A stretch of DNA of 64,000 nucleotides. It comes from Amorphophallus konjac. Lineage: Eukaryota; Streptophyta; Magnoliopsida; Alismatales; Araceae. Location of the stretch: positions 297,030,642-297,094,641 of the forward strand of contig CM040123.1 in NCBI GenBank assembly GCA_022559845.1, given 5' to 3'. Of this stretch, positions 1 to 11,812 are shown in pieces. The first letter of the stretch is position 1; each line of letters begins with the position of its first letter. A program made the position numbers and the translations under genes. Below the pieces are notes generated by a model that was not told the DNA's origin, made no database searches, and saw only the letters and a program-made list of their open reading frames with translations.

Positions 1-4
1 GAAT

Positions 5-2484
5 TTGAGGGAAGTCCGAGGTTTAATCGGGAGGTTGCAGTTTATTCGTCGGTTTGTGTCTCAACATTCACAAAGGTGTAGACCTCTCTACGAGTTGACC
101 AAGCCAGGAGTAGAATTCCACTGGAATTCTAAATGTCAGAAAGCTTTTGAAGGGTTGAAGGAATATCTGGCTAGTCCACCCGTTCTCATTCCACCCAAAC
201 CAGAAAAACCTCTGATCCTTTACGTCTCAGTCTTGGATGACTCCGTGGGAGCCGTCCTCGCACAAGCTGATGAAGAGGCAAGGAACGGGCAACCTATTAC
301 TTGTCCAAACTCTCAATCCCTGTGAGCAGAAGTACACCGGCATGGAGAAAACCTGTGCTGCCCTCGTTTGGGTAGTGCAGAAATTGAAGCACTACTTCTT
401 GGCTCACGAAGTCCACTTGATTGCTCGGATGAATCCTATCAAATTCCTTCTGGAGAAAGCCGTCCTTACGGATAGGCTAGCACGCTGGCAAAGTTTTCTC
501 TCTCAGTTCGACATCACCTACATCCAGCAAAAGGCGATTAAAGGCTATGCCATAGCCGAGCATCTCGCTCACCATCCTCTCCCAAGTTCGATCCCGTCCA
601 ATCAGAGTTTCCAGATGAGGAACTAATGTCCATCAACCAATCAGATGAGCCAATGTGGACGCTATATTTTGATGGAGCTCTGAATTCTCAAGGGAGAGGA
701 ATCGGCATCGCCCTCCTGTCGCCTGAAGGCCTCACATTCCCATTGGCATACCAACTCAAATTTCCAGTCACCAACAATATAGCTGAATATGAAGCCCTTC
801 TAGCTGGCCTAGAACTCGCTCATTCTTTTCGTATCACTGAGTTGCGAGTCGTAGGTGATAGTCAACTCATCCTTCGCCAGGTGCTCACTAAATATCGCAC
901 TCGCGATCCCAAACTCAAGCCATACCAAGAACTCACTGCTGCCTTTGCCAAACTATTCACCAAACTGATCTTTGTTCATGTCCCTCGTCATCAGAATATT
1001 CTCGCCGATGCCCTCGCCTCGTTGGCATCATCCATAAGGTTCCCTCTAGGAAGATGGTTTAAGTCCATTTCCATCTATAAACTTCACGCCCCTGCAATCG
1101 ATGATGCCTCCTACGTAAATATCAAAGACAGGATAGCAAGGAAGATCCTGCAGGAAGATATCCTTGAGAAGAGGGAAATCATGTTGGCAGAGGCCGAAGA
1201 AGAACTGGCTGATGAAGAGAAACCATGGTTCTATGAAATTGTCAAATACTGCCAAGATCAGTCTTATCCTGAAGGGGCCACCACAGAGGACAAGAAAGCC
1301 ATAAGAAGGGTGGCTCAGAAATATACTTTGGTTGGAGGTCTACTCTATAGGAGGAGCCTTACTGGTATTCTGTTAAGATGTCTTGGTGACGATGAGGTTT
1401 GGAAATGTGTAGAGGAGACGCACTCGGGTGTGTGCGGTGGCCACGTGAATAGTCAGATGCTCGCCAAGAAGATCATTCGGCAAGGCTTTTACTGGCCCAC
1501 TATGGAAGAAGATTGTGCTGTCTATGTCCGTAGGTGTGTCAAGTGTCAACTTCACGCCGATAAAATCCATTCACCATCTTCCTCACTTCATCCAATATCC
1601 TCCCCATGGCCTTTCTCCATGTGGGCATTCGACATCATTGGTCCCCTAGGTGATCCCAATTCCCTCACCAAGCAGAAATCTTTCATCCTTACTGCGACGG
1701 AATATTTCACCAAATGGGCCGAAGCCGAAGCTTACGCGGAAATCAAGGCGCCAACAGTCTGCAAGTTCATCATGAAGAACATCCTCGCCAGATTCGGCGT
1801 CCCAAGCACGATCGTCACCGACAATGCGCCACATTTCATTTCTCAGGACCTACAGGACCTCTGCAAAAGGTACGCAATTGCATTGCATCATTCATCGCCT
1901 TATTACCCACAAGGTAACGGCCAAGCGGAGGCCACCAATAAAACATTGCTCAAAATCATCAAAAAAACCTGCGAGTCTAGTAAGTTTTCAGACTGGCCAG
2001 AAAAGCTTATCGAAGCCCTATGGGCCTATCGCACTTCAATCCGTACCCCCACCGGGCAGACTCCATTTGCCCTCACTTATGGTATGGAAGCGGTAGTCCC
2101 GTACGAGACTCTGATCCCTCTCTCAGGGTACAATTGGACGAGGAATTTCCCCTCGACGATCGTCGTAATTCACTCCTCGCCCAGTTGGAACTCTTGGATG
2201 AGAAACGGCTGGCCGCTGCCGAACACGCGCGTGTGTATCAGAATAGACTCGCTCGCTTTTACCAAAAGAAAGTCGTTGAGAGAAAATTCAAAGTCGGTGA
2301 GATGGTCGTAAAAAGAATTTTTGTCAAACCTGGAGGGCCGCGTTCTAAACTCCAACCCAATTGGGAAGGACCATTTGTAATTCAAGCCGTGTACCCTGGC
2401 AACGCCTACAAGCTAATCAACGCCGAAGGGACCGAGTTATCCCACCCTTGGAATGGGCTTTATCTTAAGAAATACTACCCTTAG
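5..2484 (+). pseudogene. Tat pol fragment: RT tail, dual RNase H, integrase
   Basis: The fragment starts in the RT connection (5-325: RGLIGRLQFIRRF). A shift near 290 leads into the gypsy RNase H (to about 590: GMEKTCAALVWVVQKLKHYF). After a second shift near 600, the archaeal-type RNase H runs 656-1031 (LYFDGALNSQ, NNIAEYEALL, VGDSQLI, HQNILADALA). The integrase has an HHCC zinc finger at about 1418-1555 and a catalytic core with WAFDIIGP, VTDNAPHF and YYPQGNGQAEA supplying the D, D and E. A third shift near 2120 leads to the C-terminal domain (2134-2484: NWEGPFV, PWNGLYLKKYYP). The order RT, RNH, aRNH, INT is diagnostic of Tat. The frame breaks make it a pseudogene. The paralogue in element B aligns throughout. 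Confidence 0.9.
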
Positions 2485-4140
2485 CACAAACAAAAAAATC
2501 ATGAAAAGATAAAAACATCAAAAACAAAGAAATATTGAAAACCACTAAAAATATGAAAAATTCAAAATGCCGATGCCCGGCAGTCACCATATAGTTAAGT
2601 CCCTGCATTTAACCTTCATGTTAGGATAGGGCCCATTAAGGCTTGGTAGGCACCGGGTCTTGGTTTGCCAGAACCGTGGAGACCCCTGTCCGGCCACGTC
2701 GGCCTATGCTCGCTCAAAGGAAGCTAACATGTGTTCACTTATGTATTTTATTCAAAAAAGTTGATAGCATCACCTACGGTAGGGCCACACCTAGAAGATC
2801 TCCGGAAGCTGTAATCTTTATTCTTTTCTCTTCGACCAAATGAGACAGTCGGCGCCCTTAAAACGCTGAGCATGAGAAACCGAAACTCAAACCCCAAGGG
2901 CAAGAGTAGGATCCATTTCCTCGAGCATCGATCAGTGCACGAGAAGAGGGCAGTGTCCCCGCAGGCATACACAAAGGGAGCCCACAAACGTCAAACGACT
3001 ATATCTCCCTCATAAAAAGAAATACAAAATCAAAATCAAGAGGAAAAGCCTGGTCGTGACCGTGCCTGTTGCGATAAACGGAACCCCTCAAAGCAAAAGT
3101 CTGAATCCACAAAAGGGGCCGTGGAATGTAAATGCTCGAGATTTGGTCCGAAGTTGTCCAAAAGGAAAGAGTTAATGGGCCCTTATTCGCTCGCCGGGTT
3201 AACGGCTTTGCCGGTCCTCTCAGGAGGTTTATCCCCTACGCTCTTCCTTCTCCCTCTAAAGATGAAGGTTCAATGGAGTTTCTGAAGGGTGAAAACTGCC
3301 TAGGGTCTGCGACCTTATTTTAATATACACATTTGGTTGCCTACTTTGAAAAGCAAAAGCTATCGCTGCGAAGGAGTCTCCGTGTTTCTGGCTGGTCAAG
3401 ACCCCTGTTTACCACCTTGATGTCTTCTTGTTTAACCTCGGGCTTAGGCCAATGCAAGCGCGTCACCTATGGGTGCGACGGCGTCTGATTCCGGGTCAGC
3501 GTCGCGCGGTTGGTCGTTAGGGTTCCAGGGTGTTCCATCTTATACCATCTAGAGTTGTGAGGAAACAGACCCGGGTCGGGCAAATCATTTACCTCAAACA
3601 CCTTTTGGGTGAATCCCTGTGGTCGGAAGCGACTGGGAGCCTAAGCATGGCATGACGGTATTGTCATCAGGGTAAGTCTTAGCCGGCGGGATCATCATTC
3701 GAGGGGTCTAGAGGCCCAAATCAACCTAGATATGCACTTAGGATACCTGGGAGGTTAGTAAGAAACCCCTGTTCTCACGAAGGTCGGGTGCCATTTGGGT
3801 GCTTGCCGGGCGTTGGCAGCAAAAAAATTGAAATGATAAAAAAATGGAAAAGAGAAAATGCACATATTTGCAAACCAAAAAAATCTTTTTATGATAAAAA
3901 ATATCAAATATAAAAAAGAAAACAAATCAATTTTGCATGATTACATTTGCGTGCAGCATCTCACTTTTAATACCGCTTGCATTCGTGTGCTTGCCTGTCG
4001 CATTTATCATCACCGCATCTTTCCCTTGCCTTCGTTAAATAAAGGCTTGGCCCCTTGACCAGTTATCAAGGACAGTCACAGTGACCATTTGCTTATTGAG
4101 CAAGGGGCCAAGTCAGAACAGAAATTCTGATTTGTTTGTT
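2485..4140 (+). other. Conserved noncoding block between Tat pol and antisense genes
   Basis: No convincing ORF. Islands closely match the block after pol of element B (63111-64000), in the same order. Examples are the island around 2670-2710 (CCGTGGAGA, GGCCACGTCGGCCTATG), 2832-2862 (CGACCAAATGAGACAG, GGCGCCCTTAAAAC), 3047-3066 (AAGCCTGGTCGTGACCGTG) and 3191-3215 (CTCGCCGGGTTAACGGCTTT). Islands conserved between diverged copies suggest a functional 3' untranslated or packaging region, but this is inference. The rest, including 3300-4140, shows nothing recognisable. Confidence 0.6.
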
Positions 4141-6710
4141 TCAGTGATGTGTGCAGGGATTCAGGCAACTGAAGCAAAGGTGAAAAACCAAACAAACCGA
4201 ACCTTGTATTTTATTCTCAAAAACCAAAAAAATTACATCAAGTTCCGCCCTCCTCTCTGCATCACTCGTCCCACTACTCTCCGGGCAAAACGCTCTCAAA
4301 GGTGCTACCCAACTACGAAAAGCGGTACTCCTACCGCTCTGTACTCCCCTTCCTATTCCCACATCCCGGCGTTGATCCACGGAAGCAGTAGAGAAGCTAC
4401 CAACACGAAAGCCACGCTCTCGTGCTCTTCGGTAGCGCTCCTCACCATCTCTCAGCCACTGTTCAGCAAGGCCAAGGCTGATTCGGAGTTCGAATAGTTG
4501 GGCCTCCATGGCCCTTCGTTCCTCCCTTTCAGTCAATCTGTTGGCTCTTTCTCTCTCCGCGTCTCTTTCTCTCTCTGCACGTTCTCTATCACGGTCTTCC
4601 CTCTCCAACTGGAGAGTGATCCTCAGTTCCACGGCATCCCTAGAGGAGTCGTCATCAGGATGACGCCGCAGTTCCCTCTCCAGTTCTGCTATCCTAGCCT
4701 CCTTCTGCGCAGCTTGGGCAAGCGCTCCTTCCGTTCCTTTTCCTGCCAAATGTACCATCTCAGATACGCGATAAGGCGTAAACCAAGAGAACTCAACACT
4801 GAAACTTTTACCTGTATACGGAGCATCCCTTCTGCCTCCGCAGCACGCTGCGTGGCGTGAGCAAGTTGCTCATGAAGCAAGTTAAGTTCTGAGGTAGGAA
4901 TCCACAAGCTGGAGGAGGTACCACCTACTCCCGTCGCTGGGGAAGCCGCGCCAATCTGGGCATGCTACGACCGCGTGAATTAGCAGCCAACATCTGGAAT
5001 CTGGGGTTTTAATTAGGAACGTACTGTACACCTACCAAGGCGCTCGTAGCTCCGCGGGCATCGCCCAACTGTTGTTCCATCTCTGCCAAGCGAGTTCGTA
5101 AATTCGCTATCATGGCATCCCGGACATCCTGCAGCCTTACAAGTCAACATTTTCACCAGAAAACCAAAAAAGGAGAAAGAAGAAAAGAGAAAAAGGGGAA
5201 ACCTACCTCCACAAGTCCCCGGGGTTGGAGCCGCTCTGCGTACTTTGTCCTATATAGACGCAAGTAGTCCTCGCTATCCCGCGCCTGTGATTCTACAATC
5301 GTGCCACCCCGTTGCCAGTCTTCGTACTGTTCGGGGAATCGCACGCGCCAGTCAATACAGGTCGCCGGTCCCCGCGTCTTTCTCCCGACACGAGGTGGCG
5401 CAGCCGTATCCACCCATTCCTGAGCCAGTCCTAAAGTCCTCATAACTAATCATAGCCGAAGCGGCTCGATTTCATTCAGGCAGTGCATCCACAGTTCCCG
5501 TCCGAACCGGGCACGACTTGCTAGAACCCACGGCTGGTCGGCATCGACCATGTCTGAGTAGGGTCTCCAGTTTACCATCGCTGCAGGGAACTCCTGTAGC
5601 TCCCGCCTTAGCACCATCAGTTGGTAAGTTAGGGGTGCCGCACTCATGATGGGTTCCCACCGCCTGGCTAGCGGCACCATCGCAGGTCGCCAATGCCGAG
5701 CTCTCCCCATAGGGAGGTAATAATAGCTCCACAGCTGCTCGGCGCAGGCCATCAGAACTTTGCAAAAACACAAAAAAATACAAAACAAGCAAAACCAAAA
5801 AAATACCTGGATGAATGGTGTGAAACCACTCACAGTCATCTCACGATCCGTTTCTTGGAATAGGCCTGCAAACAAGTGTGCCAGCATGGCGGCTCCCCAG
5901 GCATAATACCCTACTCTTTCAAGGTCTGACAGCAGCTCCAGGAAGCAACATTGGATACCGTCACCTTTCGAGCTCAGTACCAATCTCCCCAAAAGGAAGA
6001 GGAGAAATCTCCTCAAATCTATGTTGCATCTTTCCCAGTCGCCGAAATCTGTGCAGTACACGGCGCGGCATCCTATTTCTATCCTTTCCATGAACTCTTC
6101 TGAGGATTCATCGTCCCGCCGACGAGTGTCGGTGAGCCCTAATGCATCCATGAGGGACGCCCTAGCTACCGACCTATTTTTCCGACCATCCAGGTCCAAA
6201 CCCAGTAACTTCTGGGCACCTTCTCTATAGTCCGCGTAAGTGACTCCGGTCACTGCCTCGCCCTCTACCTTCAGGCTTGTGATCTGGACCACATCCTCCA
6301 AGCTGGGCACCATGTGCCCCCAGGGCATCAGGAATGCCCGGCTCACTGGGTCCCATCTCTCACACAAGGCTTGGATCAGAACCAGATCGGGCTTGATCGG
6401 CTCGATCCGAAGAAAGGTACCAAATCCCATCACGTCTAGCCTCGCCTTCTGAAAATCTGGGAGGCCACTGTACGCTGCTACTACCAACTCCCATAAGATT
6501 TGTGATTTCATCACAACCTACGCATACAAGGAATGGGGGTGAGGTTTGGTCGGAAGAAAGGAAGAAAGAATGAGAAAAGGGCAAGAAAACTTGGCTTACG
6601 AGTTGAGATTGGGCCCCTTCACTGAAGTGCCCTTCAAGGTCTGAAAGCCTCCTGGAACTACTACCACTGGACCTGCTTCTCTTCGAGGAATGGGAAGATT
6701 CGCCCTCCAT
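4141..6710 (-). pseudogene. Antisense PMD/coiled-coil gene 1 of element A (one premature stop)
   Basis: Six exons with GT-AG boundaries, all phase 0, fit the minus strand: 6710-6600, 6517-5807, 5734-5207, 5128-5036, 4955-4812, 4758-4141 (37, 237, 176, 31, 48 and 206 codons including stop). Exon 1 is short and Ser/Arg-rich (MEGESSHSSKRSRSS). Exons 2-3 hold a plant-mobile-domain-like region (FLMPWGHMVPSLEDV; LGRLVLSSKGDGI; YYAWGAAMLAHLF; WMHCLNEIEPLRL). The last exons are a charged coiled coil (IAELERELRR, REERRAMEAQ). A TGA at 5450-5452 stands where paralogue gene 2 has Arg, consistent with CGA to TGA. Exon lengths match gene 2 almost exactly. PMD proteins occur both as host genes and as retrotransposon cargo; the function here is unknown. 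The last exon's acceptor (GAG before ATG at 4758) is the weakest boundary. Confidence 0.75.
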
Positions 6711-6803
6711 CCAACCCTCGGAATTTCAAACTCCTCCTCTCCCGTGAGAACTTGTGCTCCTCGAGTTAGCTCTCGATATACCTGGGAAAATAAAAGGGAC
6801 AAG

Positions 6804-6816
6804 AATTTATAGAAAC
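6804..6816 (-). promoter_or_regulatory. Candidate TATA box of antisense gene 1
   Basis: On the minus strand TTTCTATAAATTC lies about 100 bases upstream of the ATG at 6710. Genes 2, 3 and 4 have TATA-like motifs at similar distances (about 80-110 bases). Confidence 0.5.
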
Positions 6817-7315
6817 GGAAGGAGTGCGGGCCAAGATTGCCTCCATCACCTGTTGATGATAGCCCTCGCAATGAGGCACCTGCCATGCGGTCCCGTGTGT
6901 CACTTCACCGCGCGCACAGGGTGATTGACTGGACGAAGAATACGACGAATAGCCCCTATGTTGTCTAGGGATACCCTATCATGATTTGGAGGACGTCCGC
7001 AAAATTTGACACAGCATTCGGGAAAAGAAACTAGGGCCGTCATTATTGACTTCGACGGCAGATTCCCGTGGAAAATGGTCACAACAAGACGCGATTCTCC
7101 GCTCGGGGCGGAGTCTCGGCAGACCCATCACATGGGAACAGTGCAAAGGAAAGGAAGTGTAGGGAAGAAGGAACGCACAAGAGAACAAACAAGCAGCAGA
7201 AAATCAAATCACTCCATTCATAATTCTACACAAGCTGTCATAAACACTACAATCATAGAGAGCTGGCGGGTCCACTAGCTCGCCAACTCTTGACATTATT
7301 TTCATGCTCGTCCCT
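6817..7315. other. Spacer between antisense genes 1 and 3
   Basis: I see no ORF, repeat or motif of note. It contains the upstream region of gene 1 and the downstream region of gene 3. Confidence 0.4.
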
Positions 7316-8588
7316 CTAGGCGTCCCTCTCCTCTCCCCCGAGGTGAGGGTCCCTCAGAAGCCTCCGGGATCCCCGTGCAGTAACACCTGCCTCGCCTCTG
7401 GGCGCCTGCTCCGCAGCAGTGACTCGCTGCTCCTCCCCTGGCGTGGCAAAGAAGCCACTGGTGGCAAAGCTACCGGACTGGCGGAGTCGCTCCCCGAACT
7501 CTCGCGCTCTCTCGTAGCGCGTCTCCATCCCTCCTAGCCTCTGCACGACGGCCTGAAGGCCCAGCTGGAGCTCCCTCACTTGGGCCTCCAAGGCCCTCCT
7601 CTCGGTCAGATCCCGCTGTCGCTCGGACCTTCTCTCGGCTTTCTCTCTCTCTGCCTCTCTCCTCATCATCTGCAGAAGAACCCTTAACTCCAGGATGTCT
7701 GGAGAAGGTCTCTCCTCACCGCGATGCCGCAGCTCCGCTACAGTCGCCACCCAGGCATCACGCTCCTCTTCCGCCCGGGTCGCGCGGGCCACCGCACCGA
7801 CAAGTTGCTCCCGGAGGGAGGCAATCTCGAGAAAAGGGGCCGAGGAACTGGAAGATCCGCCAGCCACTCCCACCGTCGCTGTCTGCTGGGCACGCTGGAA
7901 CAAAATAAACAACGGCCGTCAGTGAAACTCCAAAATCTGAAGCTAAAAGTGCGGCACGTAACTTACCAGGAGCGACAGCTCATGTTGAGCGACGGCCAGC
8001 TGCCGCCTAGTCTCTGATAGTTGGGCGCGCGAGCCGCCGACGCCACGCATGTCCCCAGCTTGGGGAAGCCCCGCGTAGCTCTCTCTCTGCCGCCGCAGGA
8101 AGTCGGCACTGTCCTGCACCAGTATACCCCCTTGCTGTCCAGGGAGACGTACGGGCCACTCCTCGAGCCTCGCCTTGCCGCGACTCTCCCTCCTGACGCG
8201 GCTCGGCTCGTCCGCACTCGCCCACTCATCGGCCAGACCCAGGGTCCTTGCCATGTCCTGCACCAAGAAAGGGGTCCCACATCAGTCAAAAGGAACGCCT
8301 CCCCTGTCTAGGACGCGTCCATCATTTGAGTGCAACACTCGCCGAACCCTTTCCCCCTCGCGCGGCTCGCTTCAAAACCCAAAATGAATTAAAAGAGGAA
8401 GAGATCGGAGGACCTACCGGACCGTGTTCACCTCCTCCCACGCCATCGGGCCCCTCGGGTCCCTCGGGGGCCCGGAGCGGCCCTTCCTCCTCTATGGACG
8501 CCGTTCCGTGCTCGGGCGTGTCCCTCCTTGGGCGAGGGGTCCCGCGTCCCTCTCCACCTTCACCGTGGTCAGGCCCACCGAACTCCAT
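7316..8588 (-). CDS. Antisense gene 3: PMD-less coiled-coil paralogue, still open
   Basis: Three phase-0 exons with GT-AG borders, 8588-8418, 8257-7967 and 7894-7316, give about 346 aa with no internal stop. Exon 1 is a Gly/Glu/Arg-rich leader (MEFGGPDHGEGGEGRG). Exon 2 matches the end of the PMD part and the following 31-codon exon of gene 2 (MARTLGLADEW against MRTLGLAQEWV; QLSETRRQLAVAQHEL). Exon 3 is the coiled coil (RAQQTATVGVAGG, RDLTERRALEAQVREL, ERLRQSGSF). The two upstream exons that carry the PMD core in genes 1 and 2 are absent. It sits tandemly between the two full paralogues and is the only one of the cluster without a premature stop. It may act as a PMD-less partner or competitor of its paralogues, but that is inference. 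Confidence 0.65.
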
Positions 8589-8684
8589 CGATCAAAAGAG
8601 GAGGAAGACGAGAAAAGGGGCAAGCGAGTTTGGGCAGAAGGCGGGCTCATTTGCGGGTAAGGCACGGGAGAAGAAAGGCCCCCC

Positions 8685-8745
8685 GACGCTTTAAATTTGA
8701 ATTCAAGGATTAAGACGCGTCCTCGCGCCTGGACGCGCCCAAAAG
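8685..8745 (-). promoter_or_regulatory. Candidate promoter of antisense gene 3 with one palindrome-like site
   Basis: A TATA-like AATTTAAAG lies about 100 bases upstream of the ATG at 8588. Immediately upstream of it, 8713-8740 contains arms GCGTCC and GGACGC, a diverged copy of the palindrome found in arrays at gene 2 and in the LTR. Confidence 0.45.
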
Positions 8746-11548
8746 GCGGAGAAAGGAAACAGAATCCCCCCGTGCAAAGCGTAGTTCCCCGCTGTTCAGG
8801 GCAAGGTCTCACGGAGCGTGCCTCAAAGGACAACTCAGTGCAAAGAAGAAAGTGTGGGAGAGAGAAAGGTACACACAACACAAAAAAGTCACTTCCATTT
8901 CATATAATAGCCGAAAGTACATCATACAGTGAGAAGGGTGACGTACAAGCAACTCTCTAACTCTCACCGTCACCCTCCTGGTCATCTCTCTCCTCCCTCC
9001 TCTGCCGGGGATCCCTAGGGGGCCTCTGCGAACCCTGAGAAGCCGTGCTCGTCTCGCCCTGCGGTGGCACTCCAGCCTCGAAGGCGCGACGACGCTCCTC
9101 GGCCGAAGAGACCAGATAGCTGCCCATGGAAAAAGAACCAGACTGACGAAGTCGCGCCCCGCGTTCCTTCGCCCTCTGGTACCGCTCCTCGCTCTCCCGA
9201 AGCCTCCCCTCCGCCGTGCCGAGACTCAATCGGAGCTCCAGCAGCTAGGCCTCTAGAGCCCTCCTCTCTGTCTGATCCCGCTGTCGCTCCTCCCTCTCTC
9301 TCTCCCTATCCCTCGCCCTCTCTCTCTCCACGCTCTCCCTCTCTCTCTCCACGTTCTCCCTATCCCTCTCCCTCTCCTCTCTCTCCCTCATCGCCTCTCT
9401 CCTCGACAGCTCGAGGGCGATCCGCAGATCCAGCACGTCACGAGGGAGCTCCTCAGCCTCCCGTCGACGCTCCTCCTCCAGCTCCGCAATCCGGGCGTCA
9501 CGCTCTGCCACCCAGGCATCGCGCTCTGCCACCCAGGCATCGCGCTCCTGCTCAGCACGAACAGCACGGGCCAGGGCCTCCCGAATCTCGGCCACCTGTC
9601 AAAGCACGCATGCACCGTAAGAGAACAGTGATAGAAGGAAAGCAGCTAGAAAAGGGACGGGGCCAAGCAAACACTCACTCGAGCCTCGCGGTCACGCTCG
9701 GCCTCCTCAGCCCGAGCCACCGCGTGCGCCAGCTGCTCCTGGAGGGCAGAAACCTCTGGAGGAGGGCCCCGCGAACTGGAACCCGCTCCACCAGCCATCC
9801 CGGCTGCCGCCGTCTGGTGGGCCCGCTGAAACACGGGGCAAACGTCAGTCAAAGGCTAAGCATCAAAAATCCAGGTCACAAAAAATGCATCACATAAACT
9901 CACCAGGATCTCCAACTCCTGTCGGATGGCCACCAACTGTCGCCTGGCGTCCGCCAACTGGGCCCGCAGGTCGGCGATCATGGTATCACGAGCATCCTGC
10001 ATTACACATAAGTTAATGTCCCATGCATATACATATAGAAAGGTGGAGCAATTTCATTTCACTTACCCCTGCCATACCACCCAAGGAGAGGCGGTCCCCG
10101 TACGTAGCTCGATATCGTCTCATGTAATCTGTGCTGTCCTGTACATGGGACACCACTGGGACCCCGCCCTGCTGCCAGTCCTGGTACTGTGCTGGGAAGC
10201 GCGTACGCCAGTCCACAATCTTCGCCTTCCCCTTGGTCTTCCGCCCAATGCGGGACGGCGCATCTACGTCAACCCACTCCTGGGCCAGCCCCAACGTCCT
10301 CATGACCAGTCTAAGCCGCAGCGGCTCAATCTCGTTCAGGCAATGGACCCACACGTCCCGCCTGAAACGAGGAAGACCCGCTACAACCCAGGGCTGGCCA
10401 GCATCGCCCATGCCCAGGTAGGGCCTCCACACCACCTGCATCACCATACATACATCATATTAGTTACCATTCAGTCACATGCATAAACACAAAAAAAATC
10501 ATACGCATCATACCATGGCCTCGGGATACTCGCTCAGCTCCCGACGAAGTGACGCCAGCTGGTAGCCGTGGGGTGCTGCAACCACGACCGGCCTCCACTG
10601 CCGCGCCAGAGGCACGGCCCTCCTGTTCCCATGCCTAGCTCTCCCCATCGGGAAATAGTAATAGCTCCACACCTGCATCCATCATACATCATTAGTACAA
10701 TAATTGCATATTTAACTGTGGGAATGCATAAATAAAATGTTTACCTGGAGGAAAGGTGCGAAGCCACTGACTGTCGTCTCCTTCTCCGAAGTCTGGGAGA
10801 GATCAGCAATCAAATGGGCAAGCAGAGCCGCTCCCCACGCGTAGTGTCCCACTCTGTCCAGATCCGCCAAGATCCCGAGGAAACGGCAGTGGATGCCATC
10901 CCCCTTCGTCCCCAGCAGAAGGCGGCCCAGGAAGAAGAAAAGAAACCTCCGAAGGTCTAGGTCCACCAGCTCCCTCTCGCTCGGATCCTGGGTGAAAGCT
11001 GCACGAGCATCCCCCTCCAGTCGAGCCAAGAACTCCGCTCCAGTCTCGCTAACCCGCTGGCGCGGGTCGACGAATCCGAGCGCCTCCATGATCTCCACTC
11101 GGCCGACTACCCTGCTGTCTCTATCAGTCACGCTCGTCTCTAACCACAGCAGGTCCAGGGCACTCTCTCGGTAGTCGGGGTAGGTGACCCCGCTGACTGC
11201 CTCTCCGTCAACCCGTAGCCCGGTAATCCGAGCCACGTCCTCTAGTGTCGGCACCATGTGCCCCCAGGGCATCAAAAACGCCCGGCTCGGTGCGTGCCAC
11301 CGCTCCCTCAATGCCTGGATAAGAGGAAGGTCGAGCCGGAAGGGCTCGATCCTAAGGAAAGCTCCAAAGCCCATGGCGTCCACACGCGCCCTCTGGAAAT
11401 CCGGCAGCCCACGGTATGCTGCCACCACCAAGGACCAGCTGATCCGGCCCTTCATCACGCCCTGCACACCACAAAAACCAACAAAGAACACATCAGCATC
11501 ATGAACAGTAATAAACAATAACACTGTATATACTATTTATTTTTTTTT

Positions 11549-11560
11549 ATTTTATTTTTT

Positions 11561-11591
<31 letters not shown>
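11549..11591. repeat. AT-rich microsatellite in intron 1 of gene 2
   Basis: A run of alternating T and A follows a T/A-rich stretch, just before the first palindrome at 11595. A shorter one is at 11682-11702. Confidence 0.8.
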
Positions 11592-11594
<3 letters not shown>

Positions 11595-11595
<1 letters not shown>

Positions 11596-11812
11596 GAGGC
11601 GTCCAGGCCCCTGGACGCCTCCTTCCTATTTTTCTTTATTTCTTTTTTTTTAAAAAAAATCCAAGAACCAAAAACAAAAATATATATATATAATATATAT
11701 ATTATTATGGAGGCGTCCTAGGCCTTGGACGCCTCCTTATTTTTTAATTATTTACGTAAATAAATAAATAAACAAAAAAAAAGTGGAGGCGTCCAGGCCC
11801 CTGGACGCCTCC
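11595..11812. repeat. Three 28-bp palindromes in intron 1 of antisense gene 2
   Basis: Near-perfect inverted repeats at 11595-11622, 11709-11736 and 11785-11812. Each has GGAGGCGTCC and GGACGCCTCC arms around an 8-base centre, with A/T-rich spacers of about 50-90 bases. They belong to the same family as the copies in the gene 2 promoter and the LTR. Confidence 0.9.

Noticed and set aside
9064..9897. 277-aa plus-strand Pro/Ser-rich ORF
   Set aside because: It is the shadow of the charged coiled-coil exons of antisense gene 2; the GT-AG, phase-0 exon model on the other strand explains the region.
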